Positions 1 to 7,165 of a stretch of 14,462 nt of DNA are shown one piece after another. The notes beneath the pieces were generated by a model, which worked only from the letters and a program-made list of their open reading frames with translations, did not search any database and was not told the DNA's origin. Position numbers and translations under genes: made by a program. Origin of the DNA: Betaproteobacteria bacterium (GTDB taxonomy: Bacteria > Pseudomonadota > Gammaproteobacteria > Burkholderiales > SG8-39). Position 1 is the stretch's first letter. The number at the start of each line of letters is the position of its first letter. The stretch lies in contig VBCJ01000178.1 in NCBI GenBank assembly GCA_005884335.1, forward strand, positions 1 to 14,462, given 5' to 3'.

Positions 1-73
1 CCCGTATCCGGGTTCATTCGGCACACGTTGTTGCACGGGGAGGGAACGTCGCCGCCGGGCCGTATGTCCTGGT
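1..73. other. Region downstream of liuE, no gene seen
   Basis: This stretch follows the liuE stop codon in the operon's direction. I see no hairpin followed by a T-run on the minus strand, so transcription may continue past the window edge. A minus-strand ATG at 17-15 opens only five codons before the edge and has no clear ribosome binding site, so no further gene can be supported. Confidence 0.4.
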
Positions 74-979
74 TCATGAGTCCTTCGCCGCGAGCGCCCG
101 TGCCACTTTCGAATCCGGCTCGCGCCCGAGTTCCGAGCAGATGAACTGGCCGGCCTGTCGCAGCCGGGTCAGATCGACGCCGGTACGAATGCCCAGGCCC
201 TCCAGCATGTAGATCACATCTTCGGTGGCGACGTTGCCGGTTGCTCCCTTGGCGTACGGACAGCCGCCCAGGCCCGCTACCGAGCTGTCGAAAGTCTTTA
301 CGCCGAGCTCGAGCGACGCGTAGATGTTGGCCAGCGCCTGGCCGTAGGTGTCGTGGTAATGACCGGCGAGCTTTTCGACGGGCACTCTTGCGGCGACCGC
401 TTCGATCATGCGGCGGATCTTTCCGGGTGTCGCGACGCCGATGGTGTCGCCGAGCGAGATCTCGTAGCAGCCCATCTCGTAGAGTTTCTCCGCGACGGCG
501 GCCACTGCCTGCGGCTTCACCTCGCCTTCGTAGGGACAGCCCGCAGCGCAGGAAATGTAGCCGCGTACGCGCATCTTGCGTGCCCGCGCGGCCTTGACGA
601 CCGGGGCGAAGCGCTCGAGGCTCTGCGCGATGCCGCAGTTGATGTTCTTTCGGCTGAATGTCTCGGAGGCCGCACCGAATACGGCGACCTCCTCCGCGCC
701 CGCGGCGCACGCCGCTTCGAAGCCCTTCATGTTGGGAACCAGTACCGGATAGGCGACCCCCGCTTTCCTGTGGACGCCCGCCATCACCTGCGCATGATCG
801 GCCATCTGCGGAACCCATTTGGGCGAGACGAACGCGGTCGCCTCGACGGCCGGCAGCCCCGCGTCGGCGAGCTTTTCGATGAGTGCGATCTTGACCGGGG
901 TGGGAACGCTTCTCGCTTCGTTCTGCAGGCCGTCGCGCGGACCCACCTCGACGATCCTCACTTTCCTCGGGAGGCTCAT
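74..979 (-). CDS. liuE: Hydroxymethylglutaryl-CoA lyase (LiuE)
   Basis: This enzyme cleaves (S)-3-hydroxy-3-methylglutaryl-CoA to acetyl-CoA and acetoacetate, the last step of the leucine/isovalerate branch, in the cytoplasm. The 301-residue product has the usual bacterial length. It shows VGPRDGLQNE at 12-21, whose Arg15-Asp16 pair matches the catalytic Arg/Asp of the TIM-barrel family, and HYHDTYG at 207-213, with two metal-binding His. The signature GGCPYAKGATGN follows, with the flexible-loop Cys at 240. The ATG at 979 gives the standard start MSLPRKVRIVEVGPRDG and overlaps the liuD stop by four bases (ATGA), so the two are probably translationally coupled. The same frame stays open upstream to 2047, but that part is shadow sequence inside liuD. 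Nothing is truncated or missing. Confidence 0.95.
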   Translation of the reverse strand: MSLPRKVRIVEVGPRDGLQNEARSVPTPVKIALIEKLADAGLPAVEATAFVSPKWVPQMADHAQVMAGVHRKAGVAYPVLVPNMKGFEAACAAGAEEVAVFGAASETFSRKNINCGIAQSLERFAPVVKAARARKMRVRGYISCAAGCPYEGEVKPQAVAAVAEKLYEMGCYEISLGDTIGVATPGKIRRMIEAVAARVPVEKLAGHYHDTYGQALANIYASLELGVKTFDSSVAGLGGCPYAKGATGNVATEDVIYMLEGLGIRTGVDLTRLRQAGQFICSELGREPDSKVARALAAKDS

Positions 980-2976
980 GGCGCCGCCTCGAACTCGATC
1001 AGCTCGGCCCCTTCGCCGACCTGCTCGCCTACCCGGCAAAGGATCTGCGCGATCCGGCCGCGCGCGGGCGCTCGGATGGTGTGTTCCATTTTCATCGCTT
1101 CGAGAATCAACAAAGGCGCGTCCTTCTCGACCCGATCGCCCGGTTCGACCAGAACCGCGATGATCTTGCCCGGCATCGGGGCCTCGAGATCGCCCGCGCT
1201 CGACTCGACCGCAAGCTCCTGACGCAACGGATCGTGCATTTCCAGGATGTGATGCCTGCCGGGCAGGAACACCTCGATGCGGTTGTCCAGGCGGACCACG
1301 CTGCCCGCGACGGTGGCATCGTCGAGGTGCACGGTCAACCTGCGGGCCTCGCGCCGGTAGCTTTTGACTTGGCGCCGACTTTCGGCGAATTCGAATTCGA
1401 AACCTTCCCCTCGGCGGCGTGCAGTGACCGCATGCCGGTTTTCGCCTTCCTGGAAGACAAGAAGCTGAACGGCGTCCTGGTTCGCGCGCCAGCCGTCGCC
1501 GACGCCCCAAGGCGAAAAGGGATCGCCCGAGCGCCGCGCCTCCCCGCGCAAGCCGGCGTCGAGGTGCAACCATGCCGTCAGAGTCGCAAGTGTCAGCGCC
1601 TCCTCGCCGGCCGGAGCCGACGGGGCGAGGAGCTCCGAGCGGTGGCGCTCGATCAGGCCGGTATCGAAATCGGCGCCGACAAAATCGCGATTCTGGACGA
1701 GCCGATAGAGAAATCCGAGATTGGTGACCGGACCCGCGACCTCGAATTCTCCGAGCGCCTTGCGCATTCGCTCGAGCGCCGCAGGGCGATCCCGGTCCTG
1801 GACGATGAGCTTGGCGATCATGGGGTCGTAGTAGACCGTGATCTCGTCGCCCGATCTCACGCCCGTATCCACGCGCACGTTCCCGGACTCCGCGGGCAGC
1901 CCCAGATGCACGATGCGACCCGAAGCCGGGAGGAAGTCGCGGCGCGGATCCTCGGCGTAGACTCGCGCTTCGATCGCGTGGCCGTTGATGCGCAGGTCGT
2001 TCTGGGCGAGTGGGAGCTTTTCGCCTGCAGCGACTTGGATCTGCCATTCGACCAGGTCGAGCCCGGTGATCATCTCGGTCACTGGATGCTCGACCTGAAG
2101 CCGTGTATTCATCTCCATGAAAAAGAACGCGCCCCCGCGATCGACGAGGAACTCGACGGTTCCCGCGCCGACGTAGCCGACGGCTTTCGCGGCCGCCTCC
2201 GCGGCCTTGCTCATCTCGCCGCGGCGCTCTTCGGTCATGCCGGGCGCGGGCGCCTCTTCGAGCACTTTTTGATGGCGCCGCTGCATCGAGCAGTCGCGTT
2301 CAAAGAGCGACAGACAGCCGCCTTGCCGGTCGGCGAACACCTGGATCTCGATATGCCGGGGGCGTTCGAGGTATTTTTCCAGCAGCACGCGCTCGTCACC
2401 GAAAGCCGACAAGGCTTCGCGCCGGCAGGCGGCGAGCGCCGCGTCGAATTCCGCCTTGTGCTCGACCGCGCGCATGCCTTTGCCGCCGCCGCCGGCCGCG
2501 GCCTTGATTAGAACCGGAAACCCGATGCGCACGGCTTGATCGAGAAGGAAGTCGGGAACCTGATTGCCGCCGTGATAGCCGGGCACGAGCGGCACTCCGG
2601 CCTTTTCCATGGCGGCTTTCGCCGCGGATTTGTCGCCCATGGCGCGGATTGCCTGCGGCGGCGGGCCGACGAACGCGATTCCCGCGCGCTCGCAGCGCTC
2701 GGCGAATTCCGCGTTCTCGGAGAGGAAACCGTAGCCCGGGTGGATGGCCGAGGCACCCGAGCTCATCGCCGCCTCGACGATCCGATCGCCGCGCAGGTAG
2801 CTGTCCTTTGCCTCCGGCGGGCCGATGCGAAACGCCTCGTCGGCGAGCGCGACGTGACGCGATTGCGCGTCGGCGTCCGAGTACACGGCGACCGTGGCTA
2901 TGCCCATGCGCCGCGCGGTCCTCGCCACGCGGCAGGCGATCTCGCCGCGGTTGGCGATCAGGATTTTGGCGAACAC
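976..2976 (-). CDS. liuD: Methylcrotonyl-CoA carboxylase, biotin-containing alpha subunit (LiuD)
   Basis: This is the biotin carboxylase plus biotin carrier subunit of 3-methylcrotonyl-CoA carboxylase. It carboxylates its own biotin with ATP and bicarbonate, and LiuB then transfers the carboxyl group to 3-methylcrotonyl-CoA. The 666-residue product begins FAKILIANRGEIA as the family does. It carries the ATP-grasp glycine loop AAAGGGGKGMR at about 159-169 and the active-site run EMNTRLQVEHPVTEM at about 288-302. The biotin site EAMKMEHT is near the C-terminus, with the acceptor Lys at about 629. The start is GTG at 2976, ten bases after the liuC stop with only a weak AGGG upstream; no ATG fits the conserved N-terminus. 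Propionyl- and acetyl-CoA carboxylase alpha subunits look similar, but the liuB, liuC and liuE neighbours make methylcrotonyl-CoA the likely substrate. Confidence 0.94.
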   Translation of the reverse strand: MFAKILIANRGEIACRVARTARRMGIATVAVYSDADAQSRHVALADEAFRIGPPEAKDSYLRGDRIVEAAMSSGASAIHPGYGFLSENAEFAERCERAGIAFVGPPPQAIRAMGDKSAAKAAMEKAGVPLVPGYHGGNQVPDFLLDQAVRIGFPVLIKAAAGGGGKGMRAVEHKAEFDAALAACRREALSAFGDERVLLEKYLERPRHIEIQVFADRQGGCLSLFERDCSMQRRHQKVLEEAPAPGMTEERRGEMSKAAEAAAKAVGYVGAGTVEFLVDRGGAFFFMEMNTRLQVEHPVTEMITGLDLVEWQIQVAAGEKLPLAQNDLRINGHAIEARVYAEDPRRDFLPASGRIVHLGLPAESGNVRVDTGVRSGDEITVYYDPMIAKLIVQDRDRPAALERMRKALGEFEVAGPVTNLGFLYRLVQNRDFVGADFDTGLIERHRSELLAPSAPAGEEALTLATLTAWLHLDAGLRGEARRSGDPFSPWGVGDGWRANQDAVQLLVFQEGENRHAVTARRRGEGFEFEFAESRRQVKSYRREARRLTVHLDDATVAGSVVRLDNRIEVFLPGRHHILEMHDPLRQELAVESSAGDLEAPMPGKIIAVLVEPGDRVEKDAPLLILEAMKMEHTIRAPARGRIAQILCRVGEQVGEGAELIEFEAAP

Positions 2977-2986
2977 GGGACGCGCC

Positions 2987-3805
2987 CTATTTTTTCTTCT
3001 TGGCGCTCTTTTTCATCGCCTGCTGCAGCCAAGCAGGCTTGCGCTTCTCGAGGAAGGCGCGCACGCCCTCCCTGCCTTCTTCGGACGCCCGTGCAGTGGC
3101 GATGCGACCCGCCATATCGGCCCTCGTCTCGGATGTGATCGGGCGCTTCGCGACCGCGTGGATCAATTCCTTGGTTGCGGCGTGCGCCCCCGGCGCGCCC
3201 TGAACGAGCTCGCCCAGGAGGGTGTTCACCGTCGCATCCAGCTCGGCGGGCTGCGCAAGTTCCTGCACGAAGCCGATGCGATACGCTTCCGCGGCCGGAA
3301 AGCGCTCGGCGGTGAGGAAATAGCGGCGCGCGGCGCGTTCGCCCATTGCGGCGAGAACATAGGGGCTGATAGTGGCCGGAGTGAGGCCCAACCGTACTTC
3401 GGACACGCAGAAATCGGTGTCGATGGACGCGACCGCGATGTCGCAAGCGGCGATGAGCCCCATGCCTCCGGCGAACGCGGCGCCGTGCACGCGCGCGACC
3501 GTCGGTTTCGCGAGCGCGTGCAGCCGGTTGAGCATGGAGCCGAAGGCCATTGCGTCTTTTCGGTTCTCGTCGAAATCCACCTCGCCCATTCTCTTCATCC
3601 AGTTCAGATCCGCGCCGGCACAGAACACCTTGCCGCGTCCCGCGAGCACCACCGCGCGCACCGCCGGATCCTGCTCAAGCTCGCCGAAGGCAGCGGTGAG
3701 CTCGGCGATCATCGTTTCGTTGAACGCGTTGCGCACCTCGGGCCGGTTGAGCCAAATGACGGCGACGCCCAGGCCGGCTTGGATTTCGATGGTTTGGTGC
3801 GTCAT
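2987..3805 (-). CDS. liuC: Methylglutaconyl-CoA hydratase, crotonase family (LiuC)
   Basis: This crotonase-fold enzyme is expected to hydrate 3-methylglutaconyl-CoA to HMG-CoA. The 272-residue product has the oxyanion-hole segment FCAGADLNWMKRM at 61-73, of the type seen in LiuC proteins, and the second oxyanion element AAFAGGMGL at 109-117. A conserved acidic residue, Glu136, sits in FCVSEVRLGL. The first of the two catalytic Glu known from classical enoyl-CoA hydratases aligns with Gly116 here. The C-terminus ends in a lysine-rich tail (MKKSAKKKK). A strong Shine-Dalgarno GGAGGA at 3817-3812, six bases before the ATG, supports the start. The gene lies 36 bases after the osmC-like gene and 10 bases before liuD. 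A generic enoyl-CoA hydratase is the alternative, but context strongly favours LiuC. Confidence 0.9.
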   Translation of the reverse strand: MTHQTIEIQAGLGVAVIWLNRPEVRNAFNETMIAELTAAFGELEQDPAVRAVVLAGRGKVFCAGADLNWMKRMGEVDFDENRKDAMAFGSMLNRLHALAKPTVARVHGAAFAGGMGLIAACDIAVASIDTDFCVSEVRLGLTPATISPYVLAAMGERAARRYFLTAERFPAAEAYRIGFVQELAQPAELDATVNTLLGELVQGAPGAHAATKELIHAVAKRPITSETRADMAGRIATARASEEGREGVRAFLEKRKPAWLQQAMKKSAKKKK

Positions 3806-3841
3806 GCCTCGTCCTCCCGAATGAAGCTCTTGTGCAAATCG

Positions 3842-4297
3842 CTAACGCGGCTCGACGATCACCTGGGTCCGCACCGAATTGGCGATGAAGCATTTCTCGT
3901 GGGCTTTGTGGTGCAGTTCGGCGAGCACCCCCGGCGAAGGCGGCGCGGCGAATTCGACCGCCGGCCGAAGAGTGACTCGTGTCATCGCCATTCGACCCTC
4001 GGAATTCTCTTCGAGCACGCCTTGGGCCTCGTCGACGTACCGGTTGACGACGAGCTTCATCGTCGATGCCAGGCTCACGAACCAGAGCATGTGACAGGCC
4101 GAAAGCGAGGCGACGAAAAGCTGCTCCGGGTCGGCACCCTGCGCGTGCGGCGCGCCGGGCGGAATGTTCTCCTTTGCAGCATTTCCGTCGAGCCGTACGG
4201 CGGGCTCGAACTCGATGCGATGGGCACGGCTGTACGTGCCGAGCTCGAACGGCATCCCGTTCCTTTGCCATTCTGTCGTTGCGCGGTGGACGGACAT
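3842..4297 (-). CDS. OsmC family protein
   Basis: The OsmC/Ohr family consists of small dimeric proteins, many of which reduce organic or fatty-acid hydroperoxides through two cysteines. This 151-residue product has both expected cysteines: Cys68 in LFVASLSACHMLWF and Cys136 in AHEKCFIANSV. The spacing is typical, and the GADPEQLFVASLSAC segment marks the OsmC rather than the Ohr branch. There is no signal peptide, so it is cytoplasmic. Its Shine-Dalgarno (AAGGA) overlaps the liuB stop codon (TAAGGA), seven bases before the ATG, which implies tight coupling to liuB. It lies between liuB and liuC, where a peroxidase has no step in leucine breakdown, so its substrate is unknown. Protection of the acyl-CoA/thiol pool or of biotin enzymes is only inference. 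Confidence 0.9.
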   Translation of the reverse strand: MSVHRATTEWQRNGMPFELGTYSRAHRIEFEPAVRLDGNAAKENIPPGAPHAQGADPEQLFVASLSACHMLWFVSLASTMKLVVNRYVDEAQGVLEENSEGRMAMTRVTLRPAVEFAAPPSPGVLAELHHKAHEKCFIANSVRTQVIVEPR

Positions 4298-4307
4298 CGG
4301 GATTTCC

Positions 4308-5915
4308 TTACATTCGAAAAACGCCGAACCGGGTTTCCTCGATCGGTGCGTTGAGGGACGCCGAGATCGCGAGCGCGAGGGTGCGTCGCGTTTCCTCGGG
4401 CGCGATCACTCCATCGTCCCAAAGCCGAGCGGTGGAGTAGTAGGGATGCCCCTGCCGCTCATACTGGTCGAGGATGGGGCGCTTGAACTCCTCCTCCTGC
4501 GCCTTGCTCCAGGCGCCGCCCTTCGCCTCGATGCCGTCCCGCTTCACCGTGGCGAGCACGGAAGCCGCCTGCTCCCCGCCCATCACCGAGATGCGGGCGT
4601 TCGGCCACATCCAAAGGAAGCGCGGTCCGAAAGCGCGCCCGCACATGCCGTAGTTGCCCGCGCCGAACGAGCCGCCGATGATGACGGTGAATTTCGGCAC
4701 CCGGCTGCATGAGACCGCGGTCACCATCTTGGCGCCGTCCTTGGCGATGCCAGCCGCCTCGTACTTTTTTCCCACCATGAAGCCTGTGATGTTTTGGAGG
4801 AAGAGGAGTGGAATCGCGCGCTGGCTGCACAGCTCGATGAAGTGCGTGCCTTTCAGCGCAGATTCGGAAAATAGGATCCCGTTGTTCGCGACGATGCCGA
4901 TCGGGTGGCCCCAGATGCGCGCGAACCCGGTCACCAACGTGGTGCCGTAGTCCGCCTTGAACTCGTCGAGCTCGCTGCCGTCGACCATGCGCGCGATCAC
5001 CTCGCGGACGTCGTAGGGTTTGCGCTTGTCTTCGGGGATGATCCCGTGCAATTCGTCGGCGGGGTAGAGCGGCTCGACCGGCTCGCGCAGGGCGAGGCGC
5101 ACGTTTTTCGCGCTGCCGAGGTTGGCGACGATAGCGCGGGCGATCGCGAGCGCGTGGAGGTCGTTTTGCGCGTAGTGATCGGCGACGCCCGATTGTCGCG
5201 CGTGCACCTCCGCGCCGCCGAGCTCTTCCGGCGAGACTATTTCCCCGGTCGCTGCTTTCACGAGCGGCGGCCCGCCGAGAAAGATCGTGCCCTGTCCTTT
5301 GACGATGATGGATTCGTCGGACATCGCGGGGACGTAAGCACCACCGGCGGTGCACGAGCCCATCACCGCGGCGATCTGCGGGACTCCGGCAGCCGACATG
5401 ATCGCCTGGTTGTAGAAGATGCGGCCGAAGTGCTCACGGTCGGGAAAGACCTTGTCCTGTTCCGGCAGGAACGCGCCGCCCGAGTCGACGAGGTAGAGGC
5501 AGGGAAGGCGGTTCTGCAACGCGATCTCCTGCGCGCGCAGGTGCTTCTTCACCGTGATGGGGTAGTAGGTTCCGCCCTTGACCGTGGCGTCGTTCACGAC
5601 CACCACGCACTCCTTGCCCGAGACGCGCCCGACGCCGGTGATGATGCCTGCGCCCGGCGCTTCGTCCTCGTACACGCCGAAAGCGGCGAGCTGCGAAAGC
5701 TCGAGGAACGGCGAGCCTGGGTCGAGCAGCAGGCGCAAGCGCTCGCGCGGCAGCAGTTTTCCGCGGGCCACGTGCTTGGCGCGCGCCGGCTCGTCGCCGC
5801 CCTGCGCGGCGCGCTCGACCTTGGCGCGCAGGTCGGCGACGAGCGCAGCCATCGCCGCGGCGTTCGCCCGGAATTCCTCCGAACTCGGGTTGACCTTGCA
5901 GCGGATTTCGGGCAT
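4308..5915 (-). CDS. liuB: Methylcrotonyl-CoA carboxylase carboxyltransferase beta subunit (LiuB)
   Basis: This is the carboxyltransferase subunit that moves CO2 from LiuD-bound biotin onto 3-methylcrotonyl-CoA, giving 3-methylglutaconyl-CoA. The 535-residue length is typical of methylcrotonyl-CoA carboxylase beta. The crotonase-like N-half contains YLVDSGGAFLPEQDKVFPD at 141-159, strongly characteristic of this subunit, and the oxyanion element GSCTAGGAYVPAM at 186-198. The C-half has GIVANNGILF and GGSFGAGNYGMCGRAF from about 414, followed by MGGEQAA. The ATG at 5915 gives MPEIRCKVNPSSEEF, the usual start. The longer open frame running upstream to 6587 is the shadow of the glutathione S-transferase gene. 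It lies five bases after that gene and ten before the OsmC gene, within one operon. Confidence 0.95.
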   Translation of the reverse strand: MPEIRCKVNPSSEEFRANAAAMAALVADLRAKVERAAQGGDEPARAKHVARGKLLPRERLRLLLDPGSPFLELSQLAAFGVYEDEAPGAGIITGVGRVSGKECVVVVNDATVKGGTYYPITVKKHLRAQEIALQNRLPCLYLVDSGGAFLPEQDKVFPDREHFGRIFYNQAIMSAAGVPQIAAVMGSCTAGGAYVPAMSDESIIVKGQGTIFLGGPPLVKAATGEIVSPEELGGAEVHARQSGVADHYAQNDLHALAIARAIVANLGSAKNVRLALREPVEPLYPADELHGIIPEDKRKPYDVREVIARMVDGSELDEFKADYGTTLVTGFARIWGHPIGIVANNGILFSESALKGTHFIELCSQRAIPLLFLQNITGFMVGKKYEAAGIAKDGAKMVTAVSCSRVPKFTVIIGGSFGAGNYGMCGRAFGPRFLWMWPNARISVMGGEQAASVLATVKRDGIEAKGGAWSKAQEEEFKRPILDQYERQGHPYYSTARLWDDGVIAPEETRRTLALAISASLNAPIEETRFGVFRM

Positions 5916-5920
5916 CTCGT

Positions 5921-6556
5921 CTATTTGCGTGCCGGGATGGGATGGCCGGGAAGCAGCGCGTAAGGATGCCGCCAGCGCGGCTCGGCGCGGATGCGCCCGA
6001 GCCACCGCTCGATGTTCGGGTACTGCGCCCAGCTCACCCCGAGCTCGTCCTCGAAGAACAGATAAGCGCAGGCCGAAATATCGGCGATCGTCAACCGGCC
6101 GCCAGCGAGATAGGGCGCTCGCCCGAGCTGGGTGTCGAGCACTTTCCACGCGCCCTCGGCTCGCTTGCGAAATTCCTCGAGCACCGCCTTGTCCGTGTCC
6201 GGGGCGAACGTGCGCAGGAACCGGTAAGTGGCGGTGTAGCTCGTCAGCTTGTGATTGTCCCAGAACAGCCAGCGCAGGATCTCGCGCCGCTCGGCGCCGT
6301 CGTTCCAGCCATAGCGGCCGAAGCGCTCGACCAAGTAGTCCAGGATGACCGCGGACTGGGAAAGACGCAGATCGCCATGCTCGAGCACAGGCGCCTCGCC
6401 CATTACGTTGATCCTGCGGTATTCCGCAGTCCGCGTCTCCCCGTTGAAATAGTCGACGAAGCGGGCCTGCCAGTCGGCCGCTACGAGTTCGAGGTAGAGG
6501 GCCGCCTTGTAGCAATTGCCGGACTGGGCGAAGCCATAGAGCAGATACTCGGTCAT
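5921..6556 (-). CDS. Glutathione S-transferase family protein
   Basis: This 211-residue protein has the two-domain GST layout. The N-terminal thioredoxin-fold half shows an SGNCYKAAL segment at 12-20, where Ser12 or Cys15 could serve as the thiol-stabilising residue. The glutathione-site pattern GEAPVLEHGDLRLSQSAVI follows at about 53-71, with cis-Pro56 and a Gln67-Ser68 gamma-glutamyl contact. The helical C-terminal half contains LTIADISA, the conserved N-capping Asp of GSTs. There is no signal peptide or membrane segment. The start lies six bases after the HCCA-isomerase-like gene and the stop five bases before liuB, so it is embedded in the operon. The class and substrate cannot be assigned from sequence. 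It might conjugate or scavenge electrophilic acyl-CoA products, but that is inference from position. Confidence 0.88.
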   Translation of the reverse strand: MTEYLLYGFAQSGNCYKAALYLELVAADWQARFVDYFNGETRTAEYRRINVMGEAPVLEHGDLRLSQSAVILDYLVERFGRYGWNDGAERREILRWLFWDNHKLTSYTATYRFLRTFAPDTDKAVLEEFRKRAEGAWKVLDTQLGRAPYLAGGRLTIADISACAYLFFEDELGVSWAQYPNIERWLGRIRAEPRWRHPYALLPGHPIPARK

Positions 6557-6562
6557 ATGCGC

Positions 6563-7165
6563 TCACCAGCCGCCGGTGGCAAGCCATTTGTCTATCTGAT
6601 CCAACCTGTCTGAGCCCCAGAAGGATTCACCATCGACGACGATGAAGGGCGAACCGAACGCGCCGCGGGCGATCGCCTTGTCCACTTCTATCCTGGTGCG
6701 GTCCTTGATCGCCTGATCGCTGATGCCCGCGCGAACTTCATCGCTCTTCAGGCCGAACTTCGCGCACACGGCGACCGTGTTGTCGGCGCTCGAAATATCG
6801 ACGTCGTCCACGAAATAGGCGCGGTATAGCGCCTTGGCGAGCTCGCGTGCGCGCTTCGGGTCCTTGGCGTCGAGCCAGTAGAACGCGCGGGAAGGCGAAA
6901 CCGAGGAAATCGGAAAGACCGAAGGAAAGCGGTAGGCGACGCCGTGGAATTTCGCGCTGCGCGCCATGTCGCGCGTCGCGTACGCTCCCTTGACGGGTAT
7001 GGAGGGAAGCGGCGCGGCGCCCGTCGTCTTAAAAGCTACACCGAGCAGGAACGGCCGCCAAGTCACCCCGCGGCCGTATTTCGCCGCGAGCGCATCGATT
7101 TTCTCGCTCGCGATGTAGCCGTACGGCGAGGAAAAATCGAAATAGAACTCGATCGGGTTCGGCAT
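6563..7165 (-). CDS. 2-hydroxychromene-2-carboxylate isomerase-like protein (DsbA/kappa-GST fold)
   Basis: This 200-residue protein belongs to the glutathione-dependent HCCA isomerase/kappa-class GST family, known from naphthalene breakdown. It shows FYFDFSSPYGYIAS at 7-20, where Ser13 aligns with the serine that binds glutathione thiol in the family. The cis-Pro element GAFGSPFIVVDGESFWGSDRL follows at about 168-188. The ATG at 7165 overlaps the thiolase stop by one base (TGATG), indicating coupling. The open frame extends upstream to 7486, but that extension is shadow sequence within the thiolase gene. No aromatic-degradation gene is nearby, so true chromene isomerase activity is unlikely. 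A glutathione-dependent isomerase, disulfide or conjugation role in the leucine operon is possible. The family call is firm; the function is open. Confidence 0.88.
   Translation of the reverse strand: MPNPIEFYFDFSSPYGYIASEKIDALAAKYGRGVTWRPFLLGVAFKTTGAAPLPSIPVKGAYATRDMARSAKFHGVAYRFPSVFPISSVSPSRAFYWLDAKDPKRARELAKALYRAYFVDDVDISSADNTVAVCAKFGLKSDEVRAGISDQAIKDRTRIEVDKAIARGAFGSPFIVVDGESFWGSDRLDQIDKWLATGGW

Noticed and set aside
1..17. Start of a further minus-strand gene at the window edge
   Set aside because: Only five codons are visible and there is no ribosome binding site.
980..2047. Possible N-terminal extension of liuE
   Set aside because: The extra residues are Arg/Pro/Gly-rich shadow sequence of liuD. 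The conserved lyase start begins at 979 with ATGA coupling.
1081..2511. Plus-strand open frame of 476 codons antisense to liuD
   Set aside because: It is a mirror frame of a high-GC gene. Its translation shows no recognisable domain, and liuD on the other strand is complete and conserved.
2987..3000. A6 run before the liuC stop as a programmed frameshift site
   Set aside because: A -1 shift would add only about ten residues before another stop and would not join liuC to liuD.
2894..4354. Plus-strand open frame of 486 codons spanning liuD, liuC and the OsmC gene in antisense
   Set aside because: It crosses three well-supported opposite-strand genes and their gaps, and its translation matches no family I know. 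It is a GC-driven shadow.
5916..6587. Possible N-terminal extension of liuB as a GST-carboxyltransferase fusion
   Set aside because: The extension is in a different frame from the GST gene and has no domain; liuB starts at the conserved MPEIRCKVNP.
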